Of a DNA stretch of 64,000 nucleotides, positions 1 to 11,680 are shown piece after piece. Position 1 is the stretch's first letter; every line of letters starts with the position of its first letter. The stretch lies in NCBI GenBank assembly GCA_963210315.1, contig OY723256.1, positions 2,404,324 through 2,468,323 of the forward strand, written 5' to 3'. The notes beneath the pieces are model-generated. The model worked only from the letters and a program-made list of their open reading frames with translations, was not told the DNA's origin and did no database searches. The stretch comes from Rhynchopus euleeides. Lineage: Eukaryota > Euglenozoa > Diplonemea > Diplonemida > Diplonemidae. A program made the position numbers and the translations under genes.

Positions 1-222
1 GGCCCTCCAGGTGCTGTCAGAGTCGAAAAGTGGGGTGCCAAAAGTCCATCCGGACCGGAATTACCCCCCTACGACAGCAGAGGAAGAGGTCTTCTTGGTC
101 TCCACTGTGCCACCCCCGTGTTTAAGCCCCCCCTGTGTTTAGGTCCGCCCCCCCCGTGTTTAAGTCCCCCCCGGCCGAAAATCGCCTCCAGGGGGGGGAC
201 TTAAACACGGGGGGTCCCAGGT
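1..222. repeat. Dispersed foldback repeat, copy A
   Basis: This segment matches 21439-21628 closely and in the same orientation, with an offset of about 21.44 kb. It contains GTGTTTAAG followed by C-runs and, after a short spacer with GGCCGAAA, the inverse G-run plus CTTAAACAC, so the 3' half can fold into a GC-rich hairpin. Similarity to the other copy stops at CCCAGGTA near 222, where AT-rich sequence starts. No coding capacity was recognised. The copy begins at or before the window edge, so its 5' limit is unknown. Confidence 0.75.
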
Positions 223-668
223 ATATTTAATATTATGAGTTATGTTTAATATTATGAGTTTTGGGGGCCGATATTTAATATTATGAGTACTGGGCTGTTT
301 GCTACCAGGACTCACTTGCAAACAACCGCTAGCGAACGACGGGTGCTGAAAATAGGATTTTTTCAGTCAACTACGTCATGTACAGACGCTGTGCGTCCCC
401 GGAGATGACCTCTTTTGGCCTACTAGCCGAAAAAACGGCCAAAAACCCCCCAAAAACGCCCTATTTAATATTATTAAGCACACTCGTGTGAGCGGAAAGC
501 GCCCCACCACAGCTGCAACCAAACGTGCTCTATACACTAACCCCACCCTTCATCAGGCTCAGGGTGTGATCAGTTCAGGGTTTTGTGTGTAGAAGCGTCA
601 ACGCAACAAACAAAAGGAAATTCATCAGAGCGGTTGTAGCTGTGAAGTGATAGGGCGCTTTTGAGTTA
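223..668. repeat. AT-rich short repeats, no gene
   Basis: The motif TATTTAATATTATGAG occurs three times between about 223 and 298. A shorter relative is near 462-476, and two more copies in the same orientation lie at about 1491-1531, beyond the TIR element that starts at 669. The copies are direct repeats, and each contains the palindrome AATATT. Nothing coding was seen. Confidence 0.5.
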
Positions 669-1476
669 CCGTAAACGGAAATATTGTGGACCGTAATAAA
701 GGTGAACCGTACTATAGGTGGACCGTAAAAAAGATGGAACAAATGGAATTTTTCCGGAACTTGGAACATTTTTACGGTCCATCTATTTTACGGTTGGGAT
801 AGTGGACTTGGCGGTTTTTTTTACGAATTCCTTCCACGAAGTCGCGAAGGAACCAAGGAAATCGCACGACTGAAGCTGCAGGATTAACACCACAGGGCCT
901 CAACACAGAGTGTGCGCTCACCATCGTCCGGGAACTGTTCTCCCACAGTTACTGCAGGGTGTACTACACTAAAGGAGTACGATTTCCCTGAATTTTCCGG
1001 GCACTGATTCACGAATTTACATCTGGAGGGAGCCCGGTGGTCTCAGCTTCTGTCTGCGCGCCCTGCCGTACTGTGGCTGCTTTTGTGGGCTCGTGCAGCA
1101 GGTTCTACTTTTACTTCTACCGGAACGCTCCTTGCATGGTACTACACTTCTCGAGGTGTGGTGGTGGGTGAGTCTCGAGGTGAGTGGTGGTGATCGTGCC
1201 CTTTCCACACGCAGGGAGGACTTGCTTCTCTTGCTGGTGTTGGTTGCGGTGGTGGAGGGAGGGTCTAAAGCTGGGAGGTCGGGAGGCCTACGTGCGGGAG
1301 TCTGCGGCGTGGAGGCCGCAGTCCGCGCCCCGCAACCCACCAGCCCGCGGGCGAAAATCGCATTGTCTTTTCCATATTCAGTCCCAATAAATGGTGGACC
1401 GTAAAAAAGATGGAACGTTTGGCCTTTTTTTGGGAACTTGGAACATTTTTACGGTCCACCCTTTTTCCGTTTACGG
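669..1476. mobile_element. TA-flanked TIR element, CCGTAAACGG ends (MITE-like)
   Basis: The left end CCGTAAACGG (669-678) is matched in inverse at 1467-1476. Allowing a few mismatches, the terminal repeats extend to about 32 bp and include GTGGACCGTAA on the left and its inverse on the right. The dinucleotide TA lies directly outside both ends (667-668, 1477-1478), as in Tc1/mariner-like insertions. Subterminal hairpins with GTGGACCGTAAAAAAGATGG and its approximate inverse lie near 717-780 and 1391-1460. No transposase was recognised; the internal minus strand encodes a short peptide related to one at 4600-4655. Confidence 0.65.
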
Positions 1477-2121
1477 TATATCAAGTAAAATATATTTAAT
1501 ATTATGAGTTATATTTAATATTATGAGTTATACAGTGCCACAGAAAAGTTTCGAACACGATAACTTTTAAGATAATTTTAAGTTTTAAGACGAAAATCGC
1601 GGTTCGCGAAAAATTTTAAAACATTCTTTTGTTCAATACTTTGTTTCAAAGTCAAGGATCTTTCTCCGAAGTGTTTTCGGACAAAGATTTCTTGACAAGA
1701 GAGATTCTAAAAATACTTCTTGACAGGACTGGACAGGTCGAGGTCATTCTATTTGCGATGTCAGCATCCAGTGGACCCGAAAAGGCCCCCATGTCGAGTG
1801 GTTTGGCGGGATGGACCGCTCGGTTGCGGAAACCACTCGACTGGGATAACGACCCTGTTGAGGTTGGGCATTCCTCTTCTGGCCTCTCTGCCTGCGATCC
1901 GAACTCATCCGCTTTGGGCAACTCGCAGCAAACCTGGCGATAGGGGACAGATAGGAGTAACCTGAGTGAGGTTAAAGGATGCTGACACCCGCCTGACCCA
2001 AAGACTGCCTGTTCACAGCGCTGGAGTGTTGCACATGTGGCACATCATCCCACACACCTCTAGGAAACTCTCATGATGCAGGAAAATAACTTTTAAAACA
2101 AAACAGAAGTAACCAGGCCTA
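1477..2121. other. Intergenic, no gene seen
   Basis: Two AT-rich direct repeats (1491-1531) are followed by unremarkable sequence. Open frames exist but have no recognisable protein content. Confidence 0.5.
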
Positions 2122-2123
2122 TA

Positions 2124-2436
2124 CCGTATACGTAAATATTTTGGAACGTAAATATTATGGAACGTAAATATTTTGGAACGCTGGTGGGTTGGCGTTCCAG
2201 ATTTTTTTCGTTCCATAATATTTACAGGGCTTTCTGCGACTCGGGGACTTGGACCAGGTGATCGGACGGCGTACAGAGTCCCTGACGGGACCTACTCGTG
2301 CACTTTTCGCGCGATTCCTGACGCAAGCCGTCCTCACCACCGAGTCCCCAACTGGCCCTGTAAATATTTTGGAACGTAAATGTTATGGAACGGACCGGCC
2401 AAAAATGGGCCCGTTCCATAATATTTACGTATACGG
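2124..2436. mobile_element. TA-flanked MITE, CCGTATACGTAAATATT ends
   Basis: The 17-bp terminal inverted repeat CCGTATACGTAAATATT (2124-2140) is matched perfectly in inverse at 2420-2436, and TA flanks both ends. The interior (313 bp in total) repeats the motif GGAACGTAAATATT and its inverse several times, giving nested hairpins. It is too short to code for a transposase. The CCGTA start and TA flanks match the element at 669-1476 and resemble that at 48363-49076, so they probably form one family. Confidence 0.75.
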
Positions 2437-4457
2437 TAGTACCCTGGTCTGGACCTTGAGGCAATTTGTCTGAGGGGCCGATGTTGCATGATTTCGCGCG
2501 CGCGAAGCGCGCGCGAAAAAAATTTGAGGCGGCAATTTTACCCCTTTCTCCCACAGTCTCTGAGGAAGGTGGGAGATAGCGAACACCCTGGCTGAACCCT
2601 TCCAAAAAAAATAATACCCATCGGCGTGTTTAAGTCCCCTTCCAGAGACGCTATAACCTGAGCAGAGTGGTGAACATGCCGATGCCCACCCGTCTATTTC
2701 CTTGAATCCTTCAGAAATGTGAATCTCGAAGAGATAGGGGCGTGGGGAGGAGGGCGGTGGGGGGGTGGGAGCGTGGGGGCGTTGTGGCAGGTGTCTCGCG
2801 ATTGCATGCCCTGCGGCCCCCGTCTCCTGTTTCCCCTCCGCCCCACCCCACGCCCCTTTTTCACGCGCTACTTGTTTGCCGTCCCGACTGCTGCGCCACA
2901 GCCGCTTTCGTGTGTCCCGTTGGTGGGGGATGCATTTGGGACATTGGCTGAAAGAAACTTGCAAGTTGAATCTGCCCCCAACACAAACCACCCAATATCG
3001 CTCGGGGGGGCGGGGAGGGGGGTGGGGTCGTGGAGTGCGCCAAGAGCGCCTCTGCGTCTGCACCCTGCGAACCGACACACTGGGTCTAGCAACCGAGACC
3101 CTCGAGTGAAGAACTGCGAAGAAGAAAATATCCTGCCACCCCATGCGTATGCCAATACCAAATTTATCTCAAATAAAATGCGACGGATTCCTACGAACAT
3201 TGCGTGGCCAAATCAGGTCGCCCCGGAAGGAAAAATCCGAAATAATTGTTAATTTCCAGCTTCGTGGGAGGGGGGTGTGGTGTGGTGCGGTGCGCCGAAA
3301 ATTCGAACGTTTCTGTTACGGATTTTTCGGAAGTCCCCCCGCCCCCTCTGCCACAAACGGCACATTCTTCATACTGTGGGTGGAAAGCTCCACGCACTTC
3401 GCTCCCCGCCCCTGTTGTGTTTTGTGCTCTCTGCACGGCAGCAAGCCCTCATCAGGCGCATGCGGAGCCAAGAGAGAGCCAACAACAAAGAATCAACACA
3501 TAAACACCACGGGGCCGATTGGGGTTCAAATCCCCCCAACATGCAGCAGCGAGTGATCTGCCCCTCGCAAAATAGGCGGCACACTTCGGCACGGTCTGTA
3601 AATATTCCGGGAAAAAATTACCTGGCAGGGAGGAGGGCCACCCCAGCACCTCTCGTGACACACCCCACCACCTCCCCCGTTGTGGTGTTTGGTTGTACGC
3701 AGCCCCAGCCCCTCCCCTCCCCTCTCTCTCCCTCCATCTCTTGGCGGTCAACAAAGACAGCAGTACAACAGGGCGTGTTGCCGTGCAGTTTTTTTTGGCA
3801 TGAAACGGCAGGGGCCTTCTGGCGGACGCTTGAAAGTGCATAAAAGAGAGAGGGAGAGAGAGAGGGGGTGGGTGTGACGGCCTCGCAGATATAATAGGCC
3901 CCCCCCCCCCTATTCTTGTTTGCCGATGAGCTAAGGAAATAGATACAGCACCCCACCTCACCCCCCCCCTCCCAAAAGTAATACCCCCCCATGCACCCCG
4001 CCCCCTCCTTTTGTTATCCGCCCTTCGGCAGGCACACAGCAAGGCACACCAAGAGGCTCTGTGATGCGGCATCCCATCCCCCCCGCACCCACCGTTGGCA
4101 TTTACCACCCGGGCAAGTTTTTCGTCTATTTTTTTTGGAGTAAAAAATATTCATCTCCGATGCGTGTTCAGAGAGCAGCGTGCTACCTTACCTCTGGGCT
4201 TGAAGGGCAGGTTTCTGGCCTGTCTCTACTAGAGGTCCCACCAACGCTTTCCAAAAAAAAGATTCACGTGTGTTCGCTGCGCCGCTCCGCGTCGTTGCCG
4301 TCTTATGCAATTATGTGCATGCCTGGGCACAGCACTTCCTGCTGTTCCGGAGATCCACGGCAATCGCGCCAGCGGGGCAGAGCGAAAGCACAACACGCCC
4401 CACACCCCACCCCCCCCCCCCCCCCCCCCCACCCCCCCTCGATTTTTTTAAAATTGT
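2437..4457. other. C-rich low-complexity intergenic DNA
   Basis: No gene was recognised. A perfect GC hairpin (TTCGCGCGCGC, short loop, inverse arm) lies at about 2494-2518. The + strand carries many C-runs, including one of 21 C at 4410-4430, and an AG-rich microsatellite near 3847-3870. Open frames here have Pro/Arg/Gly-rich composition typical of translated low-complexity DNA. Confidence 0.55.
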
Positions 4458-5677
4458 GATGACGTCCAGGGTATAAGATAGACTTTTTTTCTGGCGCCGT
4501 TTTCCGGTTTTTCTGGTTTTGAAAATTTTTCGCGCGCGCCTTCGGCGCGCGCGACCCGCGCAAACCCTCCCAGAATCTGAGAGGGCCCAGTGCCTGCGCG
4601 CGTCCTGTCGTACTGAGGCTGCTTGGTGGGGCAGGCGCAGCAGCTGCTTTGAAAGTTTGGACTCTCGGCCAAAAAACCGGTCTGGTGCAATGTTTTTACG
4701 CAGGGGGGTCTGGGGGGCGGAGCCCCCCAGCCGCCGGAGGCCACGGTAGTGAACATCTGTTCCCTACAGTCTGGATTCGCTTGTAAGTAGGAAGGCTTCA
4801 CTGTATCGCAGCCCGGCCAGCAGGAGATCACTGGTCCTTGAGGGTTCAACCTTCAGGGTGGAGGAGGACGTGGGAGCGACCACTCGTGACAGGTGTGCGT
4901 TGTGGGTGGAGTGGATGCACGGCAGACCTTGTCATGGCCAAAGGGTCCACGAGATCTCCGCCACGTAGAGCCTAGACGAGAGTTTTCGAGGAGATGGGCA
5001 CCTAGCTGTGACGACAGGCAACAAACAAATCTCATCTGTTAGTTGCCCCCAATAGGCTTGGCGACCTTCAAGACTGCTTGAAAGTCGTTCGTGTTCTCGT
5101 CTCAGCCCTCCAGACAAGCAGATCTGTCTCGAGTTGGTGGGCTGTCGCCATGTATTCGATGGCACCGAGTGACGCTGCACAGAGGCAGACGACACGGTGA
5201 ACTCCAGCGGAGGTTACCCTACCTCCGCTGGAGTACACCGTGTCTCCCATGAGTCTCAACTAGCGGGAGTCTGAGCGTAAACTAGCTGGAAAATAGACTC
5301 CCGTCTCCAGTACAGACTGCAGTCTTAGACTCCCTCTTAGACATGGTGGCTGGAGTCCACCATGTGTGCACCTTCAAAACAGAAGAGACCTGCATGACGA
5401 GGGCATCACCACCCACCGGGCCACCCGCTAGGTCCATTTTTTCTTCTCCGCTTCTCTGCCTTCTTTGGACTATTTGGGCTCTGTGCGGATCACGATGGGG
5501 TCACTTTCTATTTTTTTATGGCGTTTTTTCTGACTGTTTTACTGTCCCAAAGTCACAAAAAAAACCGCCAAAAATGAGACCGACCTTTTTTTTTTCCCAG
5601 AAAACCGGGAACCGGGAAACCCTGGTTTTGAAAACCGGAAAACCAGACCTATCTTATCCCCTGATGACGTCCTCATC
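4458..5677. mobile_element. Possible inverted-repeat element with internal hairpins
   Basis: The left end (GATGACGTC.. followed by ATAAGATAG, 4458-4482) recurs in inverse at 5649-5677 with a few indels, and GGTTTTCTGG-like blocks follow on both sides. Inside are a GC hairpin at about 4529-4552, a 23-bp inverted pair at 5192-5214/5221-5243 with one mismatch, and a short hairpin at 5341-5365. A stretch at 4590-4655 resembles 1054-1100. The ends are imperfect and no target duplication is obvious, so the element call is tentative. Confidence 0.4.
5192..5243. repeat. Strong hairpin, 23-bp arms
   Basis: Arms 5192-5214 and 5221-5243 are inverse copies with one mismatch, separated by 6 bp (core CTCCAGCGGAGGT). 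A second hairpin (ACATGGTGG / CCACCATGT) follows at 5341-5365. It could be a structured RNA or a recombination relic; the sequence does not decide. Confidence 0.8.
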
Positions 5678-6028
5678 GTTTTGAACCCCCCCCCCCCCCA
5701 CACACACACACGCGCGCGCACATCTCTTCCTCGCTATACAGGCTTTGCACCGGCCGGCGCATCATAAGACATTAAAAGCATGGTGTGGGAGAGGCCGGTG
5801 GGGAAGATAGGGAAGATTGTTGTTTTGGAGGGGGGCCTCCCCCCCTCTCCACTCATCAGTGAGGCAGATTGATTCCCCCCCCCCCTCACGCACACAACGC
5901 CCAGCATGTGTTACGGCCCCCTCGACACTTCACAGCCACAGAGCGGAAAAAAATCACATGCCCCTCCCCCCCCTTTCCCTGCACCACGCGGGCTCTTCTT
6001 GGCTCGCGGGGGGCTTCGAATTTTTTCT

Positions 6029-6064
<36 letters not shown>

Positions 6065-8005
6065 TCACTCTCTGAGTTCCATTCATTTTCAGATTGCCCC
6101 CCCCCCTCCCCCTCCCCCTGTCCTCACAACTTCTCACACAGCACAGCCTCCCTCCTTCCCTTCTTTCTGCCCCCCCCCCTTTTCTGCAGTATTTTTTTGT
6201 CTATGATCTGCTGCCAGCAGCGATGTTGCACAGAGTCGTTTCCTCCATTTTATTGCCCCCACCTTGAGCCACCCGAGTCACCCCACACCGCTGTGAAGGA
6301 GGGTGTGCCTGTGTTGTACAGTGGGGGGCCGCATCAAGAGCAACGTGCTCGGTGGGGCCTTTCTACCAGACACCACCTCTAAAAGACTCACGTGAATGTG
6401 TGTGTGTGTGTGAGTGTGGATCAACGGTGATTGCATCACGAGCTTGTTGATGCTGGTGCTCGGTGCACTCTACCTTACCCCGACAAGAAGAAGTAACACG
6501 CGGGGGTGGGGTGCCTGAGGGGTGGTTTTTATTGTTCTCTTTTGAGTGAGGGTGTGTGGGCGTGTGTCCTCGTGAGATCGACGAAATAAAAATTCCCATT
6601 CTTTCGTCTCCTCCAAGACTGCTTTGCACCGCACAGCTTTTTATCGGGCTCAGCCCAGACCAGCCCTTAGGGGGTGGGGTGGCCGGGGGGGAGGGGGGAG
6701 AAGCGAGGAGAGGAGGGAGGGAGGTGCACAACTGGGAAAATTTCCCCGTGTGTGCCTTGCTGCTCTGGATCTTTGCTGCCTCCACCCTCACCCCCTCACA
6801 GCGCTTCATCAGGCCAAGGGCTCGGGAGGTCAGCCTTCTGCCCAATTGGCCTTGGTGTCGCACCCCCCTTCACATGAAACAGTCGGACTGGGGGGCACGG
6901 TGTGGTGTGGTGTTCGGCCACCATAGCCTATGATAGGGTGGCTGACCCCCCCCAAATGAACTGAGGGCTGAGAGTCGCTGGGCGGGCAAAAAATTTGCCC
7001 CACATTTCCACACCCCTTCCGCGAGAGCCACACCCGCTCTCGCTTATCTCTCCCTCTCACTCCCTCCCATTCTTTTTGATTCAATATCAGCGATTTTGAA
7101 GAATCGAGTATTCTGTAACGACAACGCAACAAGCGACAGAAAAAGACGGGGGAAGAGAGGGGGTGCATTTCTTCAACATCGGGGAGGTGGCTGTGTGCAC
7201 AAGTGAGAGACATTCAGTCTCCCTCTTTGCCCCGGAGCACAGAGCAGGGGGCGTTTTCCTGAAGGAATTGGCTGGGCTTGGGTGGGGGTGGGAGGGGGAA
7301 CATGAATAATCCCGTCCGACTTGCGGTCTGACGTTAGCTCAGGCCTGCACGCCAGCGCACTAACAACAACAAACAACACCATCTGATGCACTGTGTTGGG
7401 GAGGTCGTGTTTCGGTATTTCAGTTCGCTCTGGGTGCACCACCCACCCGGCTCGGGCTCCATGTCCCGCGTACTACTATAAGCAGACAATGCCGCCGTGC
7501 GGCCAGAAGAACCCGAAACAGTGACCCGTTCTCACAGGGGTTGCTCGGAGTTGCATGGCCAAAAACAGGTTCAAACACGTTATCAAACGCGTTATAATAA
7601 AGGTTTTCTCCCCATGGTTGGGTGGCGGCACGGCCAATTTGAACAAGTCTCACATTGGCCTGCAAACAAAGAGGCAAACCAGATGCAAAGCAGACGCAGC
7701 AACTATCTGTTGCTTCGGTGTCTGCGCAGGCGCCTGTTTGCCCGGGGGTATCCCGAAGCCACCCGATCCGTCCCACAACCCTCCTGCTTCTGCGCCACAT
7801 CCCTGCATGGGATATCAGGCAGAGCCACGGTCTGTCTGTTTTGCATTGCAACATGCTTTTCTTCTGCCTTCTCTTTCCCAGGGGCGGGTCGGGGTGCCCA
7901 CGCGACGCGCACCCCGCGCAAGACAGTCTTCGAGAGGGGGGATTGTTGTCAGCACGAACGAAAAAAAAGGCAAGACTCCCCCACCACCACCCCCAAAAAC
8001 AACCT
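5678..8005. other. Low-complexity intergenic DNA, no gene seen
   Basis: The stretch contains C-runs, an AC/GC tract near 5698-5720, a perfect (TC)n microsatellite at 6032-6061 and a TG tract near 6396-6412. Bias towards pyrimidines on the + strand is marked. No open frame has recognisable protein content. Confidence 0.5.
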
Positions 8006-8146
8006 TTAACCCTTTACTGGGGGGGGGCAAATACAAGCATATATGCTTGTATTAAGCGTGCCAGCTCGCATAATGCGGGGCTTTCTGGAAAAATTATAAA
8101 TGGCTATACTGCGAATACAAGCATACTAAAAACCCAATTTTTGTTG

Positions 8147-8186
8147 ACCAGGCTAATACAAGCATATATGCTTGTATTAGCCTGGT
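8147..8186. repeat. Perfect 40-bp palindrome
   Basis: ACCAGGCTAATACAAGCATA is followed directly by its exact reverse complement, with no loop. A related palindrome (TAATAGAAGCATATATGCTTCTATTA) lies at about 8257-8282. These are cruciform-capable and lie near the left end of the element. Confidence 0.9.
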
Positions 8187-8351
8187 AGAAAAAATTGAAA
8201 TTTTGTGGTGGAAAACCCCCAAAAACCCCCAAAATACCCATTATTTTCTACCAGGCTAATAGAAGCATATATGCTTCTATTACAGTCCGGGCGCTAAAAT
8301 ATGAGGTTTTTAATTAGTGAAGTGCGCGAAAAAAAATTAATTCATCACTAA

Positions 8352-8735
8352 TTAGAAAACTCGTTAATCGTAGGCCGGCCAATCCCGCGCGCCCCTTCTC
8401 ACCCATCACACTCCCGGCTGCCGGCTGGGAGGGCCGCCCTTGCGTCGGCACAGGATGCTCGGGAGAAGGAGACGGACGCCCAGGTCATCGCCATTGCCGA
8501 ACCAGTCACAGGCCCAGCAGGCTGCAGCAAAGCCGGCGGCAAGAGCGCTGCGAAGCCCGCACCCAAGCGCGGTCCAGGCCGTCTCCCCAAATCGGCAAAG
8601 CCACCCCCGAAGGGTCAGCCAACCCTGTTTGCGTTCACGAATAAGAGGAAGAATGGGGGTGCAACAGCCGAGAAATCGGCAAGGACGGCAGTCGCCCAGA
8701 CTGCGCCGGCTGCTGCTCAACAGCAAAAAGACTAG
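8352..8735 (+). pseudogene. Captured protein fragment with PIP-box-like motif
   Basis: A frame open from 8352 to TAG at 8733-8735 encodes an Ala/Lys/Pro-rich tail with no start codon. Within it is QPTLFAF, close to the PCNA-interacting PIP box (Q-x-x-hydrophobic-x-x-aromatic-aromatic), followed by TNKRK. A Gly-Pro-Arg-Lys patch (KRGPGRLPK) precedes it and is AT-hook-like. The fragment lies inside the inverted repeats of the 8.0-10.6 kb element, so it looks like the C-terminal exon of a host replication or repair protein caught by a transposon. The parent gene cannot be named. Confidence 0.4.
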
Positions 8736-9346
8736 AAGTCGTTATCCTCCCCTCCTGTCCCCTGTCTGTGAATATGACAAAATTGACACATATTCAACCC
8801 TTGTTTGCCGCCAGCAACCCTACCCGGCAACTGCGCGGTTTTGTTTGCCCTAGATCACTGTGTAACTTAATCGTGGAGTACGTGTTTGTAGCGCGAGCCT
8901 GAGGAAGCAACAGCAGAACCACTGCGCTGCAGACACCTCCCCCCTGATCGCCCCTCCTCTCCACAATGCCAGAAGTAGCGTACCGTGGGATGCAACAAAT
9001 CGGGGGGAAAATAAATAATTACCCCCCCCCCCCATCACCACCCACCCGCTTGAAAATAATTATTCACTAATTAAAAACCCGCATCATTAAAAAACGTCGC
9101 TTTATCGGCCTTTTAATTAGCGACCGGACTGTAGCCTGAAAATTTTATATAAATCCGGATTTTCAAAATATGCTTGTATTCGCATGTATGCTTGTATTAG
9201 CATGTATGCTTGTATTTGCCCCCCCCAGTAAACACCAGGGGGGGGGGGGGTCGACTTTATTTTCCGTTTTTGCGACTTTTTCTCATTGAGCCCGAAGCCG
9301 CAACCCCGCATTTTTTCATCCGAAAAGTAGGTAATCGGGTGTATTT

Positions 9347-9975
9347 TGACTCGCGGAATCCACCATCGCAAGAAATTTTGAAAAATAATGCGAAGAAAAA
9401 CCCTGAAATGGGACTCCTTTACGCACCCCCAAAAAGGCCTATTTTCACCCCAAAATTGGGGGTTGATGAGTTTCTCCTGAAAAAATCCGAGGCGGTGGCA
9501 TGAAATGGCGGAACCAGGGGCAATCTGGGACAGAATCAGCTCAGCGGAATCCGAGATACAAAAAAAATCTCAATTTGATGGAGTAGAACACCCCTGGGTG
9601 CCAGCCCGCAATGGCAGGTCCCGTTGTGCCGACCTGCTCAACCACCCTCAGGGGGGTATCTGACGTGTGGAGCGGGTTGAGGACCGGTCATCCGTTTTTT
9701 CCAGATCAGCCTCAGTACCCTGGGGGAATTTTGAACAGCGGAATCCACGATCGCAAGAGATTCTGAAAAATATTGAACAGAAAATTCCTGAAATGGGGCT
9801 CCTTTGCGCGCGTCCTCAAAAATGCCCAAATCCCCCTGGAAATCGGGGAGCCGTCTGATATTCCCTGAAAAATGCTGGATGGTATCGAGCTTGGCGCAAC
9901 CGCAGGCAATATGTGACAGAATCAGCACGGAAGATTCCGAGACAGCAAAAAAATCGATCAAAATGGTGAAGTGGA
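9347..9975. repeat. Diverged tandem duplication, about 385-bp offset
   Basis: The segment around 9353 (GCGGAATCCACCATCGCAAG) and the one around 9738 (GCGGAATCCACGATCGCAAG) start two aligned blocks. The match continues through similar CCTGAAATGGG, ACAGAATCAGC and CCGACCTGC blocks over roughly 300 bp, with many substitutions. It is an old duplication inside the piggyBac-like element. No conserved protein was found in either copy. Confidence 0.6.
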
Positions 9976-10610
9976 GCCCCGGGGTGCCCGTTCCCAATTG
10001 CAGGTCACATGAGCACCGACCTGCGGAAATGCAAGAAGGGCCGGGGTGTGAGGGGTGGACGGGAATTGAGCGGTCTTGTGTCCAGCCCTCGAATTCCTCC
10101 ACATCAGTCTCAAGTACCCATAATTTGTGCAGGGCTCAGTTGCACACTACTGTTTCTGGGTGCTGGCTGGGCGCCGTCGACACTCTCCTGTGGAGGTGGT
10201 ATTGCCTGTCTTGGAACGGTCCTTCTCAGGGTGCATCGTTCTTGGCAAGGCCGAGGGAGACACGCATTACAAACGGCAGTCGAACACGTGCCACTGGCAT
10301 TTGTATTCAAGCGAGGAAGCGGTCGAGGCCGGTTGTACCTCTGTTCGATGAATACTGGCGAACTGATGGTGGTGCCAAAAACAGGAAAATATAGTGGAAA
10401 AAGTGACCAAAAACCGATTTTTGACCAAATTCTCCTTCAAACCTAAAACTAGTTCTGCTCCATCTTTCTCGCCGAAACTGGTCGCATTTGATTCCGCTGC
10501 TCTGAAAGATTTCATCATAAAAAAAATCGGTGAAAAATTCCAGGATCCGACCCCATAGGTGCCCAAGGAATATTATCCCACCCCGTACGGGGTGGTTGGT
10601 GCTTAAAGGG

Positions 10611-11680
10611 TTAAAAATTTCTTCATTCTAGACACAACCTTTCTCCGATGCAACCCTCACCCCCCTCCCCGCGCCGCTCTCGCTTTCTGCTCTCTCTGAG
10701 GCTCTCTTCATTCTTGTAGCTCGTGTCAAGGGAAATATTGGGAAAATCTGGGCCTGCGGGTCGACGCAATCGCCCGTTATTTTTTTGTGGGCAGGCAGCC
10801 TTGTGGGGTGGCACAATGTGATTGATCCTCATGTTTGTGCGCTCACTGTTATACTGTTTTTTACTGTTTTTGCCTCCCCTGCTGTTGTTGCCCCTGTATG
10901 ACATTGTTGTTTTGCATCATGGCATGCCCGTGTTTTCCGTGTCTTGCAGGCACTTTATGTGGCATTGCCAATCCCACCCCAGCTTTTTTTTACAGCATCA
11001 TAACCCGTTGTCTATTATTCGGCTGCAATAATGCGCCCCCAGGGCGCGCCGCAGAGTGTGATTCGTCTTCTTGCAACATGTCAACGTGGGGCGGAAAGTG
11101 TCACGTGCTTGTCAGATATCCGCCGTTCTTTATGCCTTTGAAATTGAATGGCATCTGACCGTTGCTGTCGTGGGGCGTCTCTCGGAGCTATATATTCCAG
11201 GAGTCGCGCTTCCGGGTCAGGTGACCACTGTTGTCCCCGCTTCTGCTTTTGCCCAGCAAAACCCCCAGCACATCCCCCTCGCATGTTTTCTTCTTCACAG
11301 ACCGTGCCCCCCACTCGCCTTCCATACACTCTCCTTCCTCTTGCTTGCGCGTCGCACAACAACCCTGTGTTGCTGTGCCGGCAATGTTTGAATGAACGCC
11401 CTTCGCCGTTATTTCTTTGCCCCCACCCCCCTCCGACATCAACTGTTGAGATCCTTCCCCTGACTTGCCCCCCTTCATGTGTATGTGGGATCAGGCCCCT
11501 CTATGCTTGTCTAACCGTCATCAGGGTCGCTGGTTGGTCCCCGGTTCTCCCATGTGATCAGGGGGCTTTGCCGATTGATGTGTGGGGTTCCCGCTGTGTA
11601 TGCAGCCGTTGACTCACCAGGTGTGCACCGACACAGCTTCGCCACAGAACAACCGACAAAGGCGTCACGCAGAACTTCCC
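10611..11680. other. Intergenic, no gene seen
   Basis: Mixed-composition DNA with short hydrophobic open frames (10822-11158) whose sequences I do not recognise. No repeat structure or splice-joined frame was found. Confidence 0.45.

Larger units (their letters stand above)
8013..9232. repeat. Internal TIR pair with AATACAAGCATA motifs
   Basis: The sequence from TTTACTGG through a G-run to GCAAATACAAGCATA (8013-8042) is repeated in inverse at about 9204-9232. More inverted copies of AATACAAGCATA lie inside (8114, 8158, 9172-9210). A second nested pair, GGTTTTTAATTAGTGAA near 8309, is matched exactly in inverse at about 9063-9079. The block may be a separate TA-flanked element whose left end coincides with the piggyBac-like end, or a subterminal structure of it. 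Confidence 0.6.
8010..10610. mobile_element. piggyBac-like element (TTAA target site), non-autonomous or decayed
   Basis: CCCTTTA at 8010-8016 is mirrored by TAAAGGG at 10604-10610, and the tetranucleotide TTAA lies immediately outside both ends (8006-8009, 10611-10614). TTAA duplication and termini starting CCC are the hallmark of piggyBac transposons. The right end adds a CCACCCCGTACGGGGTGG hairpin. The 2.6-kb interior has no recognisable DDD transposase. It contains a TIR-bounded left half (8013-9232), a protein-like fragment (8352-8735) and a diverged tandem duplication (about 9347-9960). The short terminal repeat alone would be weak evidence; together with exact TTAA flanks it is convincing. 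Confidence 0.6.

Noticed and set aside
3523-3533. tRNA-like B box GGTTCAAATCC with short T-arm
   Set aside because: No matching A box, anticodon arm or acceptor stem could be folded upstream; isolated B-box-like matches are common.
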